Positions 11,947 to 24,345 of a DNA stretch of 64,000 bases are shown here, one piece after another. How positions within the stretch are numbered: the first letter of the stretch is position 1; every line of letters starts with the position of its first letter. This DNA comes from Clitopilus passeckerianus. Its lineage: Eukaryota > Basidiomycota > Agaricomycetes > Agaricales > Entolomataceae. The translations under genes and the position numbers were made by a program. The notes beneath the pieces were generated by a model. The model was not told where the DNA came from, did no database searches, and saw nothing but the letters and a program-made list of their open reading frames with translations. The DNA lies in the NCBI GenBank assembly GCA_944990035.1, contig CALYLX010000035.1, forward strand, positions 363,851 to 427,850. The letters run 5' to 3'.

Positions 11947-13232
11947 GGAGGGGCGATTAGTGGATGTCGGGGTGAGGTTATCTTCTGACAAGCTGGGTTT
12001 CTCAGCCCCCGCTTCTTTTAATTCATTTTCTCTGGTCTACTTGGTGTGCATGGACAACACTATTTATTTCTGACGTGCTAGTCATATATAACTCTCGTTT
12101 TTCTTTCGTTTTCTCCGAGGACTCTTTGTAGACTCGATTTGTGTTTTCGGACTATCCTATCATCCACACGTACATCCTATCATTCCACGTTTAGTTAATG
12201 ACTTTACGTATCTCATGCCCCACATACTATGTTATGGTACACACTATCCTTAATTTACCAATCACCATTTACTGTACAATCCAGCCACCATCCCCTGATA
12301 CCTTCGATTAAATTTATACCTACCCCAATAAAGTATACCTCAGACCGAGGCAAAATTTTCACCTTCTCCTGAGTAAAATATGGCCGATCAGACCTTACAC
12401 TCGCCTGGAGACGAGAAGATGGATGAAAGACCAAGGTGCAAGTGCCGCGGTAGAAGACGCGTCTGTCACGGTGTGACAACTCGTGTCCTTTGACGGTGGC
12501 AGTGCCATTCGAGACCTTGTCTCCTTGATGGACCTCGGGATGCCGGAAATGAAAACCTGATTATTCGCGCCTCGTTCCTTTCCCGCAAAAACACCTATCT
12601 TCTCCGCACGGCCCTGGATGGGGAATCTGTGGAAGTTCAATGGTTGCAGTACAACTGATTTCTGACAGGTGCTCCCACAACCAGGTCTCGTTTTGACGGG
12701 GTGGCCATAAGTATGCTGTGCGGCACCTGCCTCGCTTGATTCGTGCTGTCGCCGTCGCCCCGTCGTGCGTTTCGCAGATGTTTATCAGGCTAGAAGCAAC
12801 AACAAGCCCCTGAAGAGTGGCGGCTCTCTCCACTGTTCAAGAATCCGCTTGATGGCCATGAGGCCAACCTTTATGAGCTTGACAGAACAAAATTCTCCTC
12901 AGGCTGCTTCCTTCAAATTACTGGAGGATTCTCAAAACTAATGTGTCTCCATCCGTTCTGAGTTGATTCTTGTATTTCTGTCGATTTCTACGATATATCC
13001 TGTGATTCACACCCTACTGAGGCAGTCCAGCGCCGATTCATATCAGGAGTAATTGACATCGCCGCCTCAGGGTCTTCAATTCCAAGAAACAGTTTCCTAC
13101 GAGACAAGAGAAATAACTTCAGTGTGGCGATACTCTTCGGGTCAGCACCGTGCTTGGCGGAAAGGGGTTTATAAAGTGGATGCTTTGAGAGGCGTGTCTC
13201 CCAACTCAGTTGGGTTTTCTCTTTCTCTGATC
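11947..13232. other. Intergenic stretch upstream of a secreted-protein gene
   Basis: No gene supported. The first part is the 3' region of the cyclin gene and is AT-rich around 12060-12260. Minus-strand open frames at 12255-12833 overlap in several frames and show no family similarity. A TATAAA at about 13170-13175 lies some 60 bp upstream of the secreted-protein start and is a plausible TATA box for it. Confidence 0.45.
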
Positions 13233-13835
13233 ATGGTCGCATTCACCACCGTTCTTTCCGCCTCTGCTACTCTCCTTTTGGCTTCTCTGCAAGGTTCGTC
13301 TCATTTCCGACCAACAAAATGTTCACTAAAGCTGATGTACTCTAGTTGCCGCTCAGAGTCCCTTTGATACGAGCCAAATTCCTTCTGCTTGCAAGAGCAC
13401 CTGTACAACCGTGACCACCTCGTTACAGGTAAGCGTATCACTACCGTTTGCCATTGAACATCCATCTAAGTATATTCTCACCCAAGAACTGCCAATCCTC
13501 TGGAGCCGCGGCTAACCTCCTCAACTGCATATGCACCGACGCCAACGCACAAGCACTCGCCAAATGCTTCGGCTGTGCCGTCGACTTGAAGGATAGTGGC
13601 ATTGATCAGCCCACCGCCCAGAATGTTATCAACCGTAAGTGAACTTCAACCGAAACCCTTGCGTTTTGGAAGTAACACCATCATAGAATATATCGATGGT
13701 TGCAACAGTGGTGGAATTTCGATCAAGCCTGTTACGGTCACCTCGGGCAAGGATAACGGTGCTCTGACCTCCGGATTGGTGAATGTTGGTGCTGTAGCTG
13801 CTGCTGGCATGGGCGCCATCTACGCTCTGTTGTAA
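13233..13835 (+). CDS. Small secreted eight-cysteine (CFEM-like) protein, probably GPI-anchored
   Basis: Four exons (13233-13293, 13346-13428, 13487-13634, 13687-13835) give 146 aa. An N-terminal signal peptide MVAFTTVLSASATLLLASLQ precedes QIPSACKSTC. Eight cysteines follow in the order C-x3-C-x9-C-x11-C-x-C-x10-C-x2-C-x24-C. This resembles the CFEM layout (Pro-x2-Cys start, Cys-x-Cys centre), although several spacings differ from the consensus. The C-terminus (GLVNVGAVAAAGMGAIYALL) is hydrophobic after a small-residue region, as in GPI-anchor signals, so a wall or membrane location is likely. CFEM proteins act in haem/iron capture, adhesion or as effectors; the role here is unknown. A TATA box lies just upstream. 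Confidence 0.78.
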
Positions 13836-14934
13836 TTTGGAGAGTTTCATCTACCTAACAATTATTTCGTGGAAAGTCTGCACTAATGTGTAGCCGTATA
13901 CCCCTAGTATTGAGATGATTCAGGAAACTGTCTAATTTTTATTCGTCCGAGAGTGAAATAACAGTTCCTCTCTAGAAAACCTTAGAAGGTGGACTGAGAT
14001 TCACCCTTTCGACATCGAATGCACATTTTTTATTCAACTTTCCAAGAGGATGACTGCTGCCGAAGTGGCGCAATCTATTGTGAGAAAAACCGGGTTCTAC
14101 CGAGCGACATCGAAACTTTGCCTCGAGTCTGGCGACGAAAGTAACACAAATATCCCTTGCTTCCAATGGAACATCTCTCCCACAAATGGTGCAGCGTGAC
14201 ACTCAAACTTTGCACCCCCGCCATTGTCTGAGGTGTCTTCCTGGAAGAATCGCATTTTTAGCAGTTCCGTGAGGAATCCAAGCAACCCTGATGGTGGGAT
14301 TTGGCTTCAGAATTAGTGGTTAAAGCAGAGACATGAGAAAATCCGTGAGACATCCAGAATTAAAGTATCCAACGGGTGATTCCGCTGGCCGCCTGTCAGG
14401 GACGCGGAGGTGAGAGCGTTGAGCAACCAGAGAAAGGTCAAAGATCGACAGCTGTTCCTTGTGCCATGATGCCGTTGATATTCAGCTAATGTGCCTCCAG
14501 GCTCATCGACGGCGGCCGCTGAAGGCACGTAGCTGAAAATCTCTGCCACCAACCTGAGCCCGAAGTGCAGAGGAGCGGAATGTTCCAATTGTATACTGTA
14601 GAGAGTCTGCTTGAAATAACGAGAGATATAACCACCGAGCGATGATTCATATGGCTTGCTAAGGGTCGTTGTGCAATGTTCGGCGTGACAAAAATCTGAA
14701 GGACTCTCGGAGTCGACTCGGAGAAAGAGCAAAGAGTTGCAGTCAACCTCGTGAAGAGAGGCTAGCCACAATCCATGTTTTTGCTTCCGCAGTTGCAAAC
14801 CAAGACAACGACGAATACTCGAGGAAATCCTGGCGGTAAGGCCTGAGTATTACCGGTGGTTGTCGCATCAAAGGAGCTCTCGGTGCTCCTGATGAATCTA
14901 ATTCGCCAGAGATTACTGCGACGAGAGCTCAGAG

Positions 14935-15150
14935 TCGTCGAGAGGCGATGTCACGGAGCATCGTCTCTTCGAAACATGTGAAAATCTGGGAGGAAGAAGC
15001 AAGGGGGGAATCCGGTTTCTCTATGTTTGTCAGAGGCTTTGTGGCGCGCTCTCACCCGCAAACCCATCATTTGACTTGAAGCTGTGAGAATTGAAAGTCA
15101 CCCGGAGTTCCTCCTTATGATTGATTTTGCATTCAACTGATCCTTCAAAT
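14935..15150 (+). repeat. Left copy of a diverged direct repeat flanking the xylanase gene
   Basis: This copy resembles 17245-17520 in the same order and orientation. Matching blocks include CTCAGAGTCGTCGAGAGG, a segment around ACATGTGAAAATCTGGGAGG, TTTCTCTATGTTTGTCAGAG followed by GCTTTGTGGCGC, CAAACCCATCAT, and GATTGATTTTGCATTCAACT. By eye, identity inside blocks is around 75-85%, with gaps between them. No coding potential or terminal inverted repeats were seen. Confidence 0.6.
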
Positions 15151-15376
15151 AAATAGGAGTGTTGGTATTCTGCCGTGCAATGATCATGGGTAGCCATCTG
15201 CACTTTCGCATAAACCAATCGTCCGTCTTGCACAGACCAGTCTCAAGCGGGCCGCCTTTGATCCGATGTGCAAATACTGCTCAATTGCTGATCTACAGGC
15301 TTTCAAATTTGCTTCAATTGACCGACTTTGCACAGAATTTTCGCCTTATAATGCTGATTATCGTCCATGTGACGGG

Positions 15377-15409
15377 CACGCGAGGTCCACGCGAGGTCCA
15401 CGCGAGGCG
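15377..15409 (+). repeat. 11-bp tandem repeat, three copies
   Basis: The unit CACGCGAGGTC occurs twice exactly, followed by a third copy with its last two bases changed. It lies about 270-300 bp upstream of the xylanase start and may be a cluster of transcription-factor sites; that role is inference. Confidence 0.7.
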
Positions 15410-15606
15410 GACTCTATATGCCAAGATCTTTGCCAAGAATTAAGCTTCAAGAGTTTTGACGAGTTTGACGGCATGCATCGTCGTGCACCGACGAACACTC
15501 GACTCGGAATTCAGCAGAATCCCCGAAGTACTTTGCATGGGCCTCTTTCTTCCCGCTTCAGGAGTGTTCTTCGGTTCTTCTGGCTCTATTCTCGGAGGTG
15601 GAAGAG

Positions 15607-15613
15607 TATAAAA
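15607..15613 (+). promoter_or_regulatory. TATA box of the xylanase gene
   Basis: TATAAAA lies 64 bp upstream of the xylanase ATG, in a window position normal for a strongly expressed fungal secreted-enzyme gene. Confidence 0.6.
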
Positions 15614-15628
15614 CCGAGATGAAACTAG

Positions 15629-18032
<2,404 letters not shown>

Positions 18033-20245
18033 TTATGATTTTGAGTCGTCTGCAAGATCAGTTTTTGAAGGTGGTAGCTTCTCTATGTCAATGACAACTT
18101 CCGTTCTTCGCCGCCTGCGGTAATGAAGAAGGACAGTCATTGCTACAAAGAAGGCACAGCCAACTAATGACACGGCCTGTGGGATTAAGGAGTTCCGGCA
18201 TGAGCCTCCGGAAAATGTGGATAAGGGCTGTCATGACTTACCCCACTGAATACGGCAGATTTCCACCACGAGTATTCATTGCCAAGGAGAGCACCGTGTA
18301 TTGGCGGGCCAACAAGAACACCTAGACCTGGTAGCCGAAGTCAGCTTCACAGCTCCCTGAGTATGCAAGTATAGTAAGAACGTACCACCGAAAGAGATAC
18401 CAACACCCATACGCATCCTGTCAATTTCGAATCAGTACATCAGATTTCTGAGCTTCTGGAGATGCGGCATCCCCTCGGCGTGTGAGATGGCGAACATACC
18501 CTAGTTCTGAGATGTCATCCGATAATAGAGCGAAAAGAGGGGCGAGCAGTGAGATATCTAAAGTAAGAACGGAATAATCAGCCAACTGATCACGGGAGAG
18601 ATCAAGAGACAACCAAGCCGCAAGTCAGAGCATGGGTACACGCAGGGGAGAGGCCGTAGATAGCCGAGCACCAAGTGCAACAGAAGCGGTGGAAGGAAGG
18701 AGGAGATACTTACACATCCCAGCAAAGAATCCGAAAATGATAGCAATTACGATGACGCTTGCTGCAGTTTTGAGAGCGACCATTGCGAATATCATGACCG
18801 CACAGGCGAAGGTGGTTACGATTGCCATTTTGTCGACTTCGAAGTGGCGCACGAGGACTCCTGTTGCCAGCCTCCCGACGAAACCCGCTACACTTAGTAT
18901 CACCAGCTTAAAATAATTTGAATACTGTTAGGAACACGCTGAAAATCCAGGGCAATTTCACACTCACAGCGTAGAATGCGAAGTCTTTGCTAAGGCCGTG
19001 AGAGACAGCGTCTAGCTGCAGATAGAAAATCGGGTAGTAGTACCCGAGGAGAAAAAGCATCGAGCTGTTCCGAGAGACGAGTAAGCGTCCCGGTGTTCAG
19101 CGAAAGTAACAATGTACATACCCAACAATGCCAGCAATGTATGCGGTATCTTTCATGAACTTCCGTATGCATACGGAAAGGGCGGGGGTGGGAGTGGAGC
19201 TTATTTCAGGCTTAGTCTTCATCATCAAGCAAGCAATGAGGAGAAGTGCGGTGATAATCGAGGCCTGTAGGCGAGTGGCGTTGGCAAATCCGAGCGGGCC
19301 ATTTAGTGTGTTGTTGAGGATTATTGGATGGATGAAGGCACCAAAAGAGGAGCCGGAAGCGACGACGCTCATTGCCATTGCACGGCGTTGGCGGAAGTGG
19401 TGCGAAATTATCGCAAGGCTTGGGATGTACATCATCCCAGCGCCGAGCCCAAACCCTAGGCCATGGGTGAGAAATGCCTGGTGGCGAAAAGGAGAAGCTG
19501 TCAGCGCGCAACAACCGGCATCTGAAATGACAGAACTCTACCTGGTAGAACTGGTTCGGTTTTACGAAGGAGAGGGAGAAAAGAGAAACTGCAATAAGGA
19601 ATGTGCCACCGTAGCATAAGTGGTAGCTGTACACATGTTAGAAGTGTCGAGTGTAGATGAGGGTGCATGGACTTACAAGTAACCTCTATCATAGAGTCTT
19701 CCGGACAATAGTCCACATAAGGAGACAAGGCACGCATTAGTGCTGCCGATCCAACTAGAACAATGATGCGAGTTTAGCGCGGCACAGGTGCTCCAGACAT
19801 CGAACATCTTACGCTATCGTCGAGGCGGTCTCATTGGTGATGTAGATCCGAGTATAAAAGTCTTAGGGATGGGAAACAGAAATTCCATGAGCTTGACAGC
19901 GGACGCAAAGGTGATATAAGGGGATTTACCCTGGTATACTCCGAAAGATGTTGAGAAGCTGTTCGGAGAGTTAGTGAAAAGTCTTTGAGAACGTTAACAA
20001 TGACGACGACGTACCCAAAGCCGCAGAACTGGACTAGAAAACTAATGAGAAAAAAAAAAGTTGTATGTTGAGGGGATCGAACCAGGGAAGCCTTGATGGG
20101 GGGTCACTCACGCTCCAGCCACAGCCAGCCAGCCTACCCAACCGCCTTCTTCAAAGTCGTCCTCCCCGGACTCAGGTTCTGGTGTAATGGTGGCGCCCGT
20201 TGGATCCTTCTTTGTTGACTGACCTGCAACGCTGGAGGTTTCCAT
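18033..20245 (-). CDS. MFS transporter, monocarboxylate-transporter (MCT/MCH-like) type
   Basis: Plasma-membrane permease of the major facilitator superfamily. About ten exons can be joined from the Met at 20245 (METSSVAGQSTKKDPTGATI) to a TAA at 18033-18035. An acidic cytosolic head (PEPESGEDDFEEGGW) leads into the first helix (VGWLAVAGAFLVQFCGFGFS). Twelve membrane segments are readable. They include GLGFGLGAGMMYIPSLAIISHHFRQRRAMAMSVVASGSSFG (helices 4-5 with the loop RQRRA) and, after a central loop, SVAGFVGRLATGVLVRHFEVD (helix 8 region). The first-helix D/E-G-G-W-G-W pattern and the helix 4-5 block are typical of fungal MCT-like proteins (MCH family). Substrate (a monocarboxylate, riboflavin or other small acid) is not predictable. 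The C-terminus is short and basic (HYRRRR). Confidence 0.85.
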
Positions 20246-20766
20246 GCAGCGCAGCGTCGACGTCGAAGACTGGAAGGAAGAAACTTGCGAGAGTGAGGAC
20301 GCCAGAGTTGTAACAGTGGGGTGTGTGAACTGAAAGCCCGCAATTCACACCGACGTGTTTGTATATATATTTGCTATCGAATCCGAACCCGAACCAAGAC
20401 TGAGGTAGCTCAGCTGCCAGCGTGGGCTCGAGGGGCGACAGGGAAGCTGATCACCCTTTCTAGTAAACTCTGCAATTGATCCCGCTTAATCCCCATTTGA
20501 GTAACCGGTGCCGTCGGTAACGTGCGGCAAGTCTCTTACGCGGGGACTCCCGTCGGTGTAGGCTTATGCTCGTTACCCACAGAAAGTCACTTTACATCTT
20601 CCTAGAACTACATAAAGTACTCCGGAACTCTGTCCGAACTCTGAGCTAGTTGGAAGCAAGGTCATTTGAGCACCCGTAACAACACCGTCAACAACTTCCC
20701 GGCGTAAGCCCCTGGATCTACTAGAGAATCTACAACACGGCGGTTTGCATTCAATACCTGTCAACT
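20246..20766. other. Intergenic, transporter 5' side to amidohydrolase 3' side
   Basis: Both neighbours are on the minus strand, so this holds the promoter of the transporter gene and the 3' region of the amidohydrolase gene. A TATATATATT stretch near 20362 lies about 120 bp upstream of the transporter start. No gene is seen. Confidence 0.5.
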
Positions 20767-22820
20767 TTACATGGCTTTCGCAAGTTCTGAACCATTGATC
20801 CTATGCACCTGTCCTCCCTTCATGACAAAGCGCATTCCATCAACAAGGCTCTTTTCGAACTCCTCCGCGTTTCCATCCAACGTTCCTTCCACGCCCACTA
20901 TATCCGCGGTCCACCCTTTCCTTATCGCTCCAAACGGCACTTTCCTTTCGAGTGCAAATTTCCCTGAAGAGTGTTTGTTTCGAGCCATAGTCGCAGGACT
21001 ATCCCCGACAGCATCAAGTCGACCTTGGCCTTCATCTCCCTCCCACTCCATGCCTCGTACACATTTCCAGCCACCTAGTGTCGCCCACGACAACACCTTG
21101 CTCCATGGAGCCCCTAACCGACGCATCAGAGACAATTCCAACGCGTTCTCCCCATGCGGAAAGGCCCCAGTGTCACCACCACACGCGATTGGAATGCCTG
21201 GTGTCGCCTGTCCCCCGTTCCCATGACCTAATACACGCCCATGCTTGAGAACCTTTTCGAAGCCCTCCCTCACGCCCTCCCATGTCTCAGCCGTTTGCAA
21301 GGTGGCGTTCGCCTGTTGCGACATAAAATAATAGACTGAGAGCGTAGGGACCCAGGTCGGTTTGTGAGCGCAGTTGACCCATTTTTCGATGAGGTCTGGC
21401 CCGCGAGGACCGTTGAAGAAACCCCCCCCGTGCTCGATGCTATCTGGGCCCAGATCAAGCAGCCTGTCCAGAACTTCTGGGGTGCTGGCGTGGACAGCTA
21501 CTTTGACCCCCAAGGAATGGGCCGTGTCAATCATGGCCTTGAGTTCCGCTTCGTTGAAGTTATTCAGCGCTCGAGATGGAATGTCATCAGATACATCGGC
21601 CATCCTCGATCGGAATCGATAGTCTATAAAGAAATTATTAATTTGGTCATCAGGTACTCTTTGAACGTAGGTAGGTCGCTCGTAGACCTACCTCCGTATA
21701 TCTAGTATAATAGGTTATGTCATTTTATGGACCAGAAATTCCTCTCAACGGCCTACCTTAATCCAATCGGCGCCGGCTCCTACCTGCCTACGGACGGCGC
21801 GGATACACTCGTCGATGCCGTCAGCCGATACAGCGCCTATGACACCTTCAATGTTATTCTGCGATGGGTATAAACTGCTCTTTGGGCCTGTGTGAGAAGT
21901 CACGTCAGACTGAGGGCCTCATTTTGATTATTGAATGCTGTAGGGACGCCAGGAGGTAGCCCCCTCTAAAATATTTCAAACGTGCTGGACATACCGTAAC
22001 TTCCAGTAGCCACGATGGCTCGAGTAACGCAATAATACCGTGGACCAGTGATGAGAGGCAGAGCTCCATTAGCTGTGAACGCCATGCATTTTCGAAGGGC
22101 GATGTCTGCATCTTCTGCGCCTTCGGTTCCTAAGTCCCTGTACGGGAAAAATGTTTATACGAGAGGGCGCCGGGGATTTGCATTAAATTCACATACCTTA
22201 CAGTCGTGTAACCTGCTTGTAGAGTTTGACGTGCATGGACACTTGCTCTGAGTGTACGCTCAGCCAAGCTTTCTTTCGTCAACTGGTCATTCCATGATGT
22301 CTCGGCGTATGAGTGTAAAAACACTGGATAGATAATAGTATCGCATCGCGGAGTTGAAGTTAGCTCACTCTGCACCGAATTGTATTCAGTCTGCAAATTA
22401 GACAAGGAGACTTACGATGGACATGTGCGTCAACAAGCCCAGGTAACAGAGTCAAGTGGCGTAGATCAATCACCTCTGTATCGGCTACGTTGTTGTGCAG
22501 TGGTGATGATGGTGATCGAAATTCCACGTCTTGATTATCCTGACTGCAGGCACTTCGGCTGTCCCATGCCGTGCTAGATGAATCGATGTCGAGGATTGTC
22601 CCTCGATCCAGGTCAATCGTAATGGCCTGATTGTAAATGAACTTCTCCTCAAAGGGATCGAAGACTTTGCCCGCCAGAATAACGCGCTTCTTTGGGCCAT
22701 TGCCGACTTTATTCTGGTTCAGAGTGCCGGCGGTCAGTAACTGAGGTCTGTTGTCAATATGCCCTCATTTGGGGCTACAATGCGCACCGCTTCGTCATTA
22801 GCGGAACCCTTCAACGGCAT
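20767..22820 (-). CDS. Metal-dependent amidohydrolase (imidazolonepropionase/prolidase-like)
   Basis: Hydrolase of the amidohydrolase superfamily, acting on amide bonds of an unknown substrate. The first exon is short (MPLKGSANDEA) and a 47-nt intron leads to LLTAGTLNQNKVGNGPKKRV. The binuclear metal site is visible in order: VDAHVHP (first two His), the probable carbamylated Lys in DWIKIYA, His in VAVHAS, His in SIEHGGG and Asp in CGGDTGAFPHG. The C-terminus returns to the beta domain (ERKVPFGAIRKGWTADIVGV) and ends ELAKAM. The large 3' exon (20767 to about 21603) carries half the protein. An upstream ATG at 22892 could start an extra exon, but its reading frame does not join cleanly, so 22820 is preferred. 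Confidence 0.85.
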
Positions 22821-23475
22821 ACCTTAGGATCAGTATCTTTCACTCCGGAAATTGTTGTGTGATACAAGACTTACCGCAACACCGAGTTGCATGTTTAAAT
22901 AGGTGCGTGTGAGTGAATGAGGTAGTTCCCTTCAATCAGAACTGGATATGAACTACGCGGCTGGGTAGAATGGAGTCAGTTTGCGTGGTGAAGTGTTGAC
23001 GTAACAATCCGATACCGCAGCGTTTAGTCGAGAGGTCAATTCCTCGAGATGTTCACTTGACCCAGGCTCGATAAGGCTTGGGAAAGTTAGATGAGGATAC
23101 TGCGAAGATTACGCAGCAAACCTGATCAAGTACCACCTGATAAACTATTAGCGACCTGACATTCATGATCAGCTGGCCTACCCTGCACTTACGATGACCC
23201 TCAACAATTTCTGCAAAACGTTGCAGGGATTTCTCCAGAGCTGTTTCATGATAACCGTGGGACCATGAGAGCATCTTATCGAAAGTAGTTACAGCAACGT
23301 CCCGAAGGACCGCCTTACATAAGCAAGAATCCCTCCACCATTGGTCGCGTCTTCGGTGGCAGTTAGCACCAGGTTAGCTCTTATACAACGGCAGCCACGA
23401 GCTTGCAGGTACGTTTTGTGTGAAATGCGAGACGGAGACCCATTCATGAACTCATTTACGTTACAGCAACCAAAA
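22821..23475. other. Intergenic, divergent upstream regions
   Basis: Shared 5' region of the minus-strand amidohydrolase and the plus-strand IF-3 gene. A 52-nt segment with GTAAGT donor and AAG acceptor (about 22822-22873) may be a 5' UTR intron of the amidohydrolase. The IF-3 frame stays open upstream to 23341, but the sequence there does not resemble IF-3. No separate gene is supported. Confidence 0.45.
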
Positions 23476-24297
23476 ATGAGTTCATTTGTAGCTTTTCGAG
23501 CTGCAGCCGCCTCCTTGCGTGTGAGCAAACCACTTGTCAGAACCTGCGTGCGCCAGCAGGTTCGGACATTCCAAGGGACAGCATGCTGCCTGAAGAAGAA
23601 GAAGGACGAACTTCCGGAGCTGACAGAAAAAGGCACATTCGTGAAGAAATCCAAGAAGGAGGCGATAACCAAAATTATGAACGAGCGAATTACCCATAAG
23701 TACGTCCGAATTGCAGCGGACGCCAGAAACGGCGAGGTCGGGAGAGGGGGTGGGCTATCTGAGCCTATACGCTTGAAAGAGATTCTGGAAACACTGAACA
23801 GGAAGGAGTTCGACGTTTTACTCGTTAGCGACAGTCCAGACCCAATTGTCAAGATTCTCAGCAAGAAGGAGGAGTATGAGAAAAAGAAGGCGGCGAAGAA
23901 GGCAGGGAAGGATGGGACGGATTTAGAGAAGGAGGTTCAAATTAGTTGGGCAGCTGCTCCTAGTGATACCCAGCACAAGTTGGACAAGTCGCGAGAGTAT
24001 CTGGAGAAGGGCTACCGAGTTCATTTTATCTTCATGCACAAGAAAGGCCAGCCTATCCCCTCGAAGCAGGGCATGGCAGACCGTGTCCAGGCGATAGTGG
24101 ACAGCTTTGCGGATATTGCGACGGAGTATAGGCCAAGGGATCACCGATTTTCCATGGCAGCTTGCTTTTTGAAGGGAACCGCACCACCTGCCCCACCACC
24201 ACCACCGGCGCCAGAACCCACTGACAAGAAGCTCTACCCGTCAAAATATGTGTTACGCCAACAGAAGCAGCAGGAGGAGGCAGCAAATCAATGTTAA
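23476..24297 (+). CDS. Mitochondrial translation initiation factor IF-3
   Basis: Binds the small mitoribosomal subunit during initiation. Single exon, 273 aa from the Met of MSSFVAFRAAAASLRVSKP. The Arg-rich, acid-free first 35 residues (RTCVRQQVRTFQ) are a mitochondrial targeting sequence. The N-domain contains MNERITHKYVRIAADARNGEV. After a Lys-rich linker (about 120-145) the C-domain contains KEVQISWAAAPSDTQHKLDKS and then GYRVHFIFMHKKGQ, the typical IF-3 KxIxxRxxxxxHDxxxK-like region of mitochondrial forms. A Pro-rich tail ends LYPSKYVLRQQKQQEEAANQ. An in-frame ATG at 23341 would add 45 residues with no targeting character, so the downstream start is preferred. The stop is 48 bp from the stop of the convergent neighbour. 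Confidence 0.85.
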   Translation: MSSFVAFRAAAASLRVSKPLVRTCVRQQVRTFQGTACCLKKKKDELPELTEKGTFVKKSKKEAITKIMNERITHKYVRIAADARNGEVGRGGGLSEPIRLKEILETLNRKEFDVLLVSDSPDPIVKILSKKEEYEKKKAAKKAGKDGTDLEKEVQISWAAAPSDTQHKLDKSREYLEKGYRVHFIFMHKKGQPIPSKQGMADRVQAIVDSFADIATEYRPRDHRFSMAACFLKGTAPPAPPPPPAPEPTDKKLYPSKYVLRQQKQQEEAANQC

Positions 24298-24345
24298 TTA
24301 CGCTTCAATATTAGAATATAATACAGGAATAATTCGATAGCATTT

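Noticed and set aside
14313..14798. 161-codon minus-strand open frame upstream of the xylanase
   Set aside because: No start context, signal peptide, intron structure or recognisable similarity; length is within chance for 64 kb in six frames.
20060..20100. GATCGAACC string inside the transporter gene resembling a tRNA T arm
   Set aside because: It lies in an intron, T-stem pairing is incomplete and no other arm is present.
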